DNA of 64,000 bases from Tractidigestivibacter montrealensis (GTDB taxonomy: Bacteria; Actinomycetota; Coriobacteriia; Coriobacteriales; Atopobiaceae), in contig NZ_JANSKA010000001.1 in the NCBI RefSeq assembly GCF_024741235.1, positions 186,001 through 250,000 on the forward strand, read 5' to 3'. Below, one piece after another: positions 53,149-61,606 of the stretch. Both the position numbers and the translations under genes were made by a program. The notes below the pieces were generated by a model. It was not told where the DNA came from, did not search any database, and worked only from the letters and a program-made list of their open reading frames with translations. Each line of letters opens with the position of its first letter. Within the stretch, counting starts at the first letter, position 1.

Positions 53149-53757
53149 CTAGAAACGCCCGGCAACGAACTTGAAAGCGCCCGGTTCCGCTTTGTCAGGG
53201 GAATACTCCTCGAGAACCTTGCCGTATCGTGCTCGGTAGTCATTGTCAACGTTAGCTTGGGGGAAGACCAGACATCCCTCTTCATAGAACTCGCGCGATC
53301 CTCGGCCGAGTTTACGACCGCGACGTGTATGCTTGTCGAGCGCAATGTCAGGGACCTCAGGCACCTGCCCCATCGCAGCCGTTTTAATAATGATGTTCTT
53401 CAGGAAATCGCTCGAGCGATCCTTTTCACTCCGACAGAGAATCCGAATCGCATGAACGAAGAACATCGGTTGATCTGGATCATCGTAGGGATAATTCTTG
53501 CGCATCTCGTTGAGGGTATGCACATATACTGCTGCATCGAGGTTTCCGAATCCAATATCTTCCACGGAAATCGACTCAAGACGACTCCAGACCTTTTCAA
53601 GCAGAGCTGGGCTTGTCGTATACAATTCGTACGCAAACCTTGCGGCATCTTCCTCGCGAGCCCGTCGGATACACTTTTGCAGAGCGGAAACCGCTTCGTC
53701 CACCTCTATGCCGTGGTTTGTGTGCGCATGTTCCCATATCGAATAGTTTTCTTCCAT
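53149..53757 (-). CDS. RarA/MgsA C-terminal-domain-like protein without ATPase domain
   Basis: A 202-residue, mostly helical protein. The segment DEAVSALQKCIRRAREEDAARFAYEL...VWSRLESISVEDIGFGNLDAAV resembles the C-terminal tetramerisation domain of the replication-stress ATPase RarA/MgsA, where SALxKSIRGSD and ASEDIG motifs stand. There is no Walker A or B. The C-terminal DKHTRRGRKLGRGSREFYEEGC part is distinct. ATG 53757 follows GGAGGT. It sits in a sugar PTS operon between the phospho-glucosidase and the MFS gene, behind a possible intra-operon terminator. The link to sugar metabolism is unexplained. The domain call is moderate. Confidence 0.65.
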   Translation of the reverse strand: MEENYSIWEHAHTNHGIEVDEAVSALQKCIRRAREEDAARFAYELYTTSPALLEKVWSRLESISVEDIGFGNLDAAVYVHTLNEMRKNYPYDDPDQPMFFVHAIRILCRSEKDRSSDFLKNIIIKTAAMGQVPEVPDIALDKHTRRGRKLGRGSREFYEEGCLVFPQANVDNDYRARYGKVLEEYSPDKAEPGAFKFVAGRF

Positions 53758-53773
53758 CGTAACCTCCAACTAA

Positions 53774-53809
53774 AAGGGGTACCTTGCAGGGCTATGCCTG
53801 CAAGGTACC
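53774..53809 (-). terminator. Hairpin terminator or attenuator inside the PTS operon
   Basis: Perfect 13-bp stem (53778-53790 with 53797-53809; GGTACCTTGCAGG arm), six-base loop, followed on the minus strand by CCTTTTAG. It lies between the GH4 gene and the RarA-C-like gene, so the last two genes would be expressed less. Confidence 0.65.
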
Positions 53810-53823
53810 AGCGGTCAGAAATG

Positions 53824-55170
<1,347 letters not shown>

Positions 55171-55198
55171 CTACCTCCTTGGTAGTCGAACCGTTGAC

Positions 55199-56485
55199 CT
55201 AGGCCTCGTGAGCCTCGGTCTCCTGCTGCTTCTCGCGAGCAAGCGTCTCACGTTCCATTGCCTTAAAGAACGGGTAGTAAAAGACGGCCATGACACCGAG
55301 AAGCACGAACACCAACACAACTGCCTTCCAGTCATATGTCATAAGAAAAGCTCCGACTCCGGGAGGCATAAATCCTGGCGGTACTGCGACGGGCATTCCA
55401 ACGAGACCGCTCTTAAAGGCGAACCAAGCAATGATGGTCGGAACGAGAGGCCCAAGAACAAAGGGAACGAACATAAATGGGTTGAGCATGATAGGAAGGC
55501 CAAAGATTACGGGCTCGTTGATTCCAAAGAGGGAGGGGACAATTGCAGCTCTACCGACTGCCTTATAGGTCTCACACTTCGAAAGCATCATGAATACCAC
55601 GAGGGCCAAAGTAAGACCCGAGCCCGTCACCTGAAGGATGTTGTAATAGAAGCCATAGGTGAACACATGCGTGGCGGCTTCTCCCGCAGCATATGCCGCC
55701 ACGTTCTCCGTTGCGTAGGCAATGGCAAATGGCGCCCACACCGCTTGGGTAATAGAAGGACCATGAAGCCCAAAGAACCATAGGAGCTGCGTGAGGAAAA
55801 TCACAATAAGGAGTGCTGGAAGCGTATCCATCGAAGTGATGGCAGGAGCAAGAAGTGTCTGGAGCAAGGCAGGGAAGACCTGTCCTGCAGCAGATTGGGA
55901 CACGACAGTGATGAGCGAGGCAATTCCGCATGTCGCCGCTACAGGAATCAGCGCACTAAAGCTGTTAGCGACCATCTCGGGTACGCTATCTGGAAGCTTG
56001 ATAACCCATCCCCTAGTGATGAATAGCTGCGTGATATCGACCGTAATGAGCCCCGAAATGATGCTCACGAACAGCCCCTGAGATCCAAAGTATGCAGTGG
56101 CAACGGCACCGTCCACCCCATCAACGGAGAATCCCGTGAGAATCAGTTGGACAACTACTGCATTGATTCCAATGATTGGCCCATCGATTTCGTCTCGCTT
56201 TGCGAGTGATCGAGCAATCAGATATGCAGCGTAGAGGCCGATATAGTCATTAGTGAACCCGGCAATCTTCAAAAAGAAGGGGTTGATTCTTCCAAGGAAG
56301 TCATAGACTGGCCCAGAGCCAATAAGGTTCATCAGAGCCATTGGAATAAGGCACATCGATCCCACGATGATAAATGCGGTGGCACCAATCATGCCATCCT
56401 TGACAGCTTGAAGATGCTTCCGTTTCTCCACCCAAGTTGCAACGGGCATAAGTGCCTTCATGAGTTTGTCTTGTGCATTGGCCAT
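55199..56485 (-). CDS. licC: PTS lactose/cellobiose-family EIIC permease
   Basis: The membrane channel component of the sugar PTS, 428 residues with about ten helices. The N-terminal AQDKLMKALMPVATWVEKRKHLQAVKDG is typical of cellobiose-type EIIC, and the central LWFFGLHGPSI and the GINEPVIFGLPIMLNP motif near 320 carry the substrate-binding Glu. I chose ATG 56485, with AGGAAA upstream; an in-frame extension over 40 codons has no family match. It works with EIIB (56535) and EIIA (56893). Confidence 0.92.
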   Translation of the reverse strand: MANAQDKLMKALMPVATWVEKRKHLQAVKDGMIGATAFIIVGSMCLIPMALMNLIGSGPVYDFLGRINPFFLKIAGFTNDYIGLYAAYLIARSLAKRDEIDGPIIGINAVVVQLILTGFSVDGVDGAVATAYFGSQGLFVSIISGLITVDITQLFITRGWVIKLPDSVPEMVANSFSALIPVAATCGIASLITVVSQSAAGQVFPALLQTLLAPAITSMDTLPALLIVIFLTQLLWFFGLHGPSITQAVWAPFAIAYATENVAAYAAGEAATHVFTYGFYYNILQVTGSGLTLALVVFMMLSKCETYKAVGRAAIVPSLFGINEPVIFGLPIMLNPFMFVPFVLGPLVPTIIAWFAFKSGLVGMPVAVPPGFMPPGVGAFLMTYDWKAVVLVFVLLGVMAVFYYPFFKAMERETLAREKQQETEAHEA

Positions 56486-56534
56486 AATGTTTCCTAACAT
56501 GATTAATGCGATGGAATAAATGGCAGTTGCTTGG

Positions 56535-56843
56535 TTACTCGCCTTTGAGCAAGCTCTCAACTTGCTTGAAGATCGCTTGGCAATTGCCGAGAGCATAGTC
56601 GGTGGGCGCAATCACACCGACCGGTTTCTTGGAACCTGCTACACCAGCTATTTCATCAAACCGATAAGAAATCTGTGGGCCAAGCAGAACAACATCAAAC
56701 GCGTCGATGACATCGCGGAAACTCCCAACACCAGTTGCCTGAACCTCAAAGTCATCTATGTCGTTTGTCCTTGCGTAATCTCGCATCTTTTTCATGATGA
56801 TGCTCGTGGACATCCCACCCGCGCAAACTAGCAGTACTTTCAT
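56535..56843 (-). CDS. licB: PTS lactose/cellobiose-family EIIB
   Basis: A 102-residue cytosolic phosphocarrier starting MKVLLVCAGGMSTSIIMKKM; Cys 7 takes the phosphate from EIIA and passes it to the sugar during transport. ATG 56843 follows GGAGGG; an upstream in-frame ATG lacks spacing. Ends 50 bases before EIIC. Confidence 0.93.
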   Translation of the reverse strand: MKVLLVCAGGMSTSIIMKKMRDYARTNDIDDFEVQATGVGSFRDVIDAFDVVLLGPQISYRFDEIAGVAGSKKPVGVIAPTDYALGNCQAIFKQVESLLKGE

Positions 56844-56892
56844 GTATCCCTCCATTCGCAACTATCTAGAACCCTTAACTGCAGGACTAAAT

Positions 56893-57249
56893 TCAGACAC
56901 ACACCTCCCCTCGATCAGCTTTCTTTTCGTAGAGGAGAATGAGTTCCTCGATTAACTCCTGGGCAAGCATTGACGTCATGAGATGGTCTTGAGCATGCAC
57001 GAGGAGCACATCTATGCCGACGTGTTCTCCAGATGCCTCACGGGTAAGCAGATGTGTCTGACACTCATGCGCAGATAAAGCAGCCTGCTTTGAATCTTCC
57101 AGGAGCTCATGAGCTTCGCCGTAGTTTCCATTCCGGGCCTTCGCAAGCGCTTGAAAGGCAAGGCTGCGCGCTTGGCCTGACGATGCGATAATCCCCAGTG
57201 ATATTTCCTGCATCTCATCATCTGCTTGCATATCATTCTCAGTACTCAT
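56893..57249 (-). CDS. licA: PTS lactose/cellobiose-family EIIA
   Basis: A 118-residue helical phosphocarrier. The active histidine lies in LLVHAQDHLMTSML (the first His, near 83). The N-terminus has a short acidic extension before EISLGIIASSGQARSLA. The ATG at 57249 overlaps the regulator stop by four bases (ATGA), so translation is coupled to it. It feeds EIIB, and may also phosphorylate the regulator's PTS domains. Confidence 0.92.
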   Translation of the reverse strand: MSTENDMQADDEMQEISLGIIASSGQARSLAFQALAKARNGNYGEAHELLEDSKQAALSAHECQTHLLTREASGEHVGIDVLLVHAQDHLMTSMLAQELIEELILLYEKKADRGEVCV

Positions 57250-59150
57250 TGTTCAGTCACCTTCCCGAGTTCTTCGAGCAGGCATTCAAAGCTCTGCTCT
57301 TCAATAAGCCTTTCAATTGCTTGGTTATTAGTAAACAGGTCTGCGAGCAGCGAAAAGGCTTCGTCAGAGACTTGACCTCCGCTTTGATAAGAGACAAGAA
57401 ATATCGCACGTACGTCATGCCCCCACTCATCCCAGCAAATGGGGTCATCTAAAAGGGCAACCGCCACGAAGGTCCTACTCCCCACAGGCTCCATTGGATG
57501 GGGCATGGCCACGTAGTTTCCAAAACAAGTTGGTGCCGCGTCCTCACGAAGTCTTACTGACGATAGAAGTTGAGGTCCAGCGACACCGGCATCAACCATT
57601 GCTGAGCCCATCATGTCAAGAAGCGAGTTCTTATCCTTTACTTTCACGTGGGGAAAGAACAGCTCACGGGAAAACAGGGCTTCCGCATTGAATCCTGGAG
57701 TTCCTTCTAGAATGCGCCGTATGCCATCTCCGGCATCCTTATCGAAAAAGTAGTTAATCTGGCAAACCGGAACCGGAAGATTGGGCAATGGAACCGTAGA
57801 GAAAACGTAATCAACGTCGGCAAGATCTTTTGCCGCCACACTTGCCGCGTCGCATGTATCGCACTGCTCAAGCAACTCGCCGAACTCCGTATTAAAACGC
57901 TGGCGAAGCAACCGTGCGCTCCCCATGCCAGAAGCGCAGACGACCAGCACACGCATCTTGCGCGCTGGGGTCCTCCGACGCTCCAATGCAAGTGCAAAGG
58001 ACAAAGCAAGAAAGCCAGTCTCGTCCCCATTGGGTATGGCACCGTAACGATGCTCAAGCACTTTCCCCGCTTCAAGCGCCATTGACCACGCAAGTGGATA
58101 GCGCAGCTTGGTCTCCTCGAGCAACGGGTTCCTCGCAGGCATGCAATATCGAAGCCTTACCGAAAGCGGCACAATATGGCGAGCGAGATTCATTCGCAAC
58201 TCAAGATCGCTGCGAAGGTCTATCCGCATAGAAAGCCGAACGGCCTCGAGTATTTCACCAACCACATCCCAGACACTACCGCTTATTACCGTACCATCCG
58301 CATCAACCTCTTGAGCAAGAGCATCAATAGAATGCTTCCCCGCAAGGTGAATGGTAATAAACGCAACCTCCGAGTTTGGAAGGGCCATTCCGAAGTCGTT
58401 CCCGATAGCCTTTGCGAGCTGTTGTGCAGTGATGCTTTCAGGCAAAGCCATCAAGCGCTCTAACTGCTCGGAATCCATAGGAACATAGCAACCCTGCTCT
58501 ATTCGCTCGATAGCAACCACGAGGTGCACTACGAGATTCTGGAATGCCATAGAACTAATCGAGAAGTTGTTCTCCCCAAGTACCCGCTCAACAGTCTTGC
58601 CAATTAGTTTGGCTTGCTTAGATAGCTCCTCAGCATTCTCAGCACAACCCACAAGAGAAGAAGAAATAACCGAAGCAAGGCATGTCCGCCTATTGATTTC
58701 CGGGCCCTCAACTCGAATTCCATACCGTGGGCGCTTTACAAGCAAGAGACCAAAGTTGGATAGTTCAGCTTCAACTTCACGCAAATCTACCGAAACGCTT
58801 TGAGAAGAGACGAAGAGACGCTCTGCAAGATCTGGAATTCGTACCCAGGCATTGGTTAGCAGAAGGTAATTGAGGATGCGGGGAACGCGATTAAACGAGC
58901 CAGACTGCTCTTTTTCAATTCTTGTTCCTCGGTCAAGCCAAGCTTGAAATCCATCTTCATCAAGGACCTCGAGCTCGTATGCATTAACTTTCCTTGCGAA
59001 TCTAATTTGGGCAACCCCCTCAAGTACTTGATTCGCCGCATGGACGTGCGAGCGCACGGTGCGAGCACTCACTCCGAAACGCTGGGCAAGCGCTTCGAGG
59101 GAGTCACCCCCGTCATCAAGCAACGCATGTATGAGCTCGATTGTTCGCAT
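57246..59150 (-). CDS. licR: LicR/ManR-type PTS-regulated transcription activator
   Basis: A 634-residue multidomain regulator. Domains in order: two N-terminal helix-turn-helix regions (LEALAQRFGVSARTVRSHV near 17-35, and IPDLAERLFVSSQSVSVDLREVE near 105-127), PRD1 (near 190-280), PRD2 (near 295-400), an EIIB-like domain starting MRVLVVCASGMGSARLL (Cys near 412), and a C-terminal EIIA-Fru-like domain with MPHPMEPV, its His near 560. In LicR-type proteins PTS phosphorylation of these sites signals sugar supply. I chose ATG 59150, with AAGGAGGAGAG upstream. It heads the operon and probably activates it. Confidence 0.9.
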   Translation of the reverse strand: MRTIELIHALLDDGGDSLEALAQRFGVSARTVRSHVHAANQVLEGVAQIRFARKVNAYELEVLDEDGFQAWLDRGTRIEKEQSGSFNRVPRILNYLLLTNAWVRIPDLAERLFVSSQSVSVDLREVEAELSNFGLLLVKRPRYGIRVEGPEINRRTCLASVISSSLVGCAENAEELSKQAKLIGKTVERVLGENNFSISSMAFQNLVVHLVVAIERIEQGCYVPMDSEQLERLMALPESITAQQLAKAIGNDFGMALPNSEVAFITIHLAGKHSIDALAQEVDADGTVISGSVWDVVGEILEAVRLSMRIDLRSDLELRMNLARHIVPLSVRLRYCMPARNPLLEETKLRYPLAWSMALEAGKVLEHRYGAIPNGDETGFLALSFALALERRRTPARKMRVLVVCASGMGSARLLRQRFNTEFGELLEQCDTCDAASVAAKDLADVDYVFSTVPLPNLPVPVCQINYFFDKDAGDGIRRILEGTPGFNAEALFSRELFFPHVKVKDKNSLLDMMGSAMVDAGVAGPQLLSSVRLREDAAPTCFGNYVAMPHPMEPVGSRTFVAVALLDDPICWDEWGHDVRAIFLVSYQSGGQVSDEAFSLLADLFTNNQAIERLIEEQSFECLLEELGKVTEQ

Positions 59151-59194
59151 CTCTCCTCCTTGGTAATGCATAGTAAAAAGGCAGCATGAGCCAT

Positions 59195-59238
59195 TCCATC
59201 ACTTCGCCTGCCACTTTCGTGGCAGGCGAAGTGATGGA
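59195..59238 (-). promoter_or_regulatory. 20-bp perfect hairpin in the leader of the lic-like operon
   Basis: Arms TCCATCACTTCGCCTGCCAC (59195-59214) and the exact complement (59219-59238) with a TTTC loop, 45 bases before the regulator start. No T-run follows on the coding strand, so it is not a plain terminator. It could be a protein-binding RNA or DNA site. Confidence 0.7.
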
Positions 59239-59288
59239 GCTGGATGCATATATCTATGTGCAACAAGGCCGCAGCTTATTTGAAACGA

Positions 59289-59323
59289 GTTATAACTTTC
59301 GAAACAAATGCTGGTCCAGCATT
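59289..59323 (-). promoter_or_regulatory. Promoter and overlapping palindromic operator of the lic-like operon
   Basis: On the minus strand TGGACC (59313-59318) and TATAAC (59289-59294) form a plausible -35/-10 pair with 18-base spacing. A 17-bp palindrome, AATGCTGG-T-CCAGCATT (59307-59323), covers the -35. That placement suits a repressor, or the PTS-controlled activator encoded by the first gene. Confidence 0.55.
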
Positions 59324-59372
59324 GTCGGGAGTTACAGGCTTTCCTCGTATTAATTCAACCGGTGCTTTAACC

Positions 59373-59451
59373 GGGTGCTGCTGAGAACTATTTCGACATT
59401 TTGGGTCCCCGTGGGAGGTAAATTCCGTCGAATTTGTTCTCGGTAGCACCC
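59373..59451 (+). repeat. 80-bp inverted-repeat element, right copy (flanks the PTS island)
   Basis: GGGTGCTGCTGAGAAC at the left and GTTCTCGGTAGCACCC at the right form the arms. The interior matches the copy at 51524-51603 over nearly its whole length and has the same orientation. It ends 26 bases before the GH2 stop codon. Confidence 0.7.
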
Positions 59452-59476
59452 TTTGGTCGTCAGTCGACTGCAGCGC

Positions 59477-61345
59477 CTAGAACAGCAGCTTGTTAACCCG
59501 GCGATCGTAGCTGAGAAGGCCGTTGGTCTCCTCCTCCACGTCCGAGAGCTGCGTGTACACGTACCCGGAAAGACCCCTGGCCTCGAGCGCGCATGCCTCG
59601 TCGAGAAGCGCCCGCACCGCACGGCGCCATTCCTCCAGGCTCTTGAAGCCCGCATAGCCATACGGCTCCGAGAATGAGCTGTGGTCATCGACGTGCCAGG
59701 TGAGCCCGCCAAACTCCGAGATCACGAACGCCCGAGAAGAGCCCCGCGGCAGGTGCACGCGCAGCTTGCGGAAGTAGTTATGCTCGCTCACAAAGTCGCC
59801 GCAGCCCTGGTCGAACCACCCGCTGATAGCGTCGATGGGCCGCGTGGGGTCGATCGCGCGCACGCGGCGCACAGCGTCGCGCGCACAGAACTGCCCCCAA
59901 CCCTCGTTGAAGAGGACCCACGCCACGATGCAGGGATGGTTTCGCAGGTAGCGAACCGTACCCTCGCAGTCGCGCGTCCACTCCTCCTGATAGGCAGGGT
60001 CTGCCGAGGAGAGCCGTGCCTGGTGGGACGGGGTGTCGTCTCGGAAGCGTCCACAGGCAAGGCGGGACAGGTTGGGCTTCTGGTTGACCTGCCACATGTC
60101 GTAGGGAGCCGTGCCGCCGCTCACCATGTCCTGCCAGACAAGCATGCCCATGCGGTCGCAGAGCCAGTACCAGCGGTCCTGCTCAACCTTGATGTGCTTG
60201 CGCAGCATGTTGAAGCCGAGGTCCCTTGCAGTCTTGATGTCTGCCTCAAGCGCGTCTGCCGAGGGCGCCGTGAGAAGGCCGTCTGACCAGTAGCCCTGGT
60301 CGAGAAGACCGCGCAGGAAGAGCGGCTGGTGGTTGAGGCAGAAGCGCGGCACACCCGCGGCGTCCGGCTCTACGGAAACAGTGCGAAAGGCGCAGTAGCT
60401 CGTCACCACGTCTGTGCCGTACTCGATGCGCAGACCGTAGAGATAGGGGTCATCCGGGCACCACAGGTGCGGCGTGTCAACGGGGACACGAACGGCCAGG
60501 CTGTTCTCGCCAGCCACCGCCGAGCCGCTGGCGACGAGCGTCCCGTCTGCCGAGAGGAGCGACACGCGCAGCTCCTCGCCCGGCCGCACCACCCGGGCAC
60601 ACACCGTGACATCGCCAGCATGCGGGCTGGCGTCGACGAGCAGCTCCTCGACGCGGTTCTCGGGCACACGCTCCCACCACACGTCCTGCCAGATGCCGCT
60701 CTGCGCGGTGTACCAGATGGTCCCGCACTGGAGGAGCTGCTTTCCACGCGGGTGCGGCTCGGTGTCGCTGGGATCGCGGACGCACAGGAGAAGCTCGTTT
60801 TTCTCGCCCGGTGCCAGATGGTCTGTCACGTCGAACGAGAAGGGCAGGTAGCCGCCGCTGTGCGTGCCCGCGAGACGCCCATTCACGTAGCAGGCGCATG
60901 CGTAGTCCACGGCGTCGAAGTGGAGGAGCAGTCGTTCGCCGGCAACGAGCGCGGGCGCTTCGAACGAGCGCCGATACCACAGCAGCTCGTCCGGCTTGAG
61001 CTGGCGTCCCACACCCGAGAGCAAAGCCTCTGGCGAGAAGGGCACGCGAATGCGCTGGGAGAACGTCGCTGGTACGGCGGCTGTGCGCTCCGGCGCGTCG
61101 CCTCCGGGGCTGGCGACAAACGCACACTCCCACCAGCCGTTGAGACTCCCCCAAGCGCTGCGGGCAAACTGGGGATGAGGATGCGTGGCTGGAGAGCTTG
61201 CGCGGTTGACGTCGCTGGGACCGCCGAGGCCGGCGCCCTTCTCGTCCCGCGCGAGAAGCTCCTCTCCCCACGGCGTCCAAAGGGGCAAAGGGTCTTCTCG
61301 CTCGTGAGTACGAAGCCTGCCCGCCAGCATGCGTCGGATGTCCAT
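59477..61345 (-). CDS. Glycoside hydrolase family 2 protein
   Basis: A 622-residue enzyme of the beta-galactosidase/beta-glucuronidase/beta-mannosidase family. It has a sugar-binding jelly-roll domain (about 60-230, with WYRRSFEAP and YVNGRLAGTHSGGYLPFSFDVT), an immunoglobulin-like domain (about 235-335), then a TIM barrel with the acid/base Glu in LFNEGWGQF and the nucleophile Glu in ISEFGG. No signal peptide, so it acts in the cytosol. The ATG at 61345 follows GGAGGGG. The specificity cannot be told from sequence. It borders the PTS island but has normal high GC, so it is probably not part of it. Confidence 0.88.
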   Translation of the reverse strand: MDIRRMLAGRLRTHEREDPLPLWTPWGEELLARDEKGAGLGGPSDVNRASSPATHPHPQFARSAWGSLNGWWECAFVASPGGDAPERTAAVPATFSQRIRVPFSPEALLSGVGRQLKPDELLWYRRSFEAPALVAGERLLLHFDAVDYACACYVNGRLAGTHSGGYLPFSFDVTDHLAPGEKNELLLCVRDPSDTEPHPRGKQLLQCGTIWYTAQSGIWQDVWWERVPENRVEELLVDASPHAGDVTVCARVVRPGEELRVSLLSADGTLVASGSAVAGENSLAVRVPVDTPHLWCPDDPYLYGLRIEYGTDVVTSYCAFRTVSVEPDAAGVPRFCLNHQPLFLRGLLDQGYWSDGLLTAPSADALEADIKTARDLGFNMLRKHIKVEQDRWYWLCDRMGMLVWQDMVSGGTAPYDMWQVNQKPNLSRLACGRFRDDTPSHQARLSSADPAYQEEWTRDCEGTVRYLRNHPCIVAWVLFNEGWGQFCARDAVRRVRAIDPTRPIDAISGWFDQGCGDFVSEHNYFRKLRVHLPRGSSRAFVISEFGGLTWHVDDHSSFSEPYGYAGFKSLEEWRRAVRALLDEACALEARGLSGYVYTQLSDVEEETNGLLSYDRRVNKLLF

Positions 61346-61438
61346 GACCCCTCCGTCCCAGGTTGGGCGCGCGCCCGTGTGCCTGCGCAGAGTTTACCAG
61401 CACCGCCGTTCGCGTCGCGGGCGTCACGGCAATCGGCC

Positions 61439-61590
61439 GATACACATTCGTCGCCCGAATGTGTAGCATCCTGCGCGCGATACAGGTTCGTACCCGAATG
61501 TGTATCGGCCGGAACCCCCGCGCGATACAGGTTCGTACCCGAATGTGTAGCGCGCGCAGGTCGATACAGCTTCGCATCACGAATGTGTAC
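61439..61590. repeat. Four-unit tandem hairpin array, period about 40 bases
   Basis: Units at 61439-61465, 61479-61505, 61524-61550 and 61563-61590 share CGATACA-NN-TTCG ... CGAATGTGTA. Unit 1 has perfect TACACATTCG/CGAATGTGTA arms; units 2 and 3 are identical over 27 bases. Linkers are 12-18 bases. It fills the spacer between the UvrA-paralogue stop and the GH2 start, both on the minus strand, so it would be in the 3' region of one and near the promoter of the other. No cas gene is present. Confidence 0.7.
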
Positions 61591-61606
61591 CCGTGCAGAG
61601 ACGCAA

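Noticed and set aside
61439-61590. CRISPR array
   Set aside because: Only four units, the units are themselves hairpins that vary in sequence, the gaps between them are 12-18 bases (too short for spacers), and no cas gene is present.
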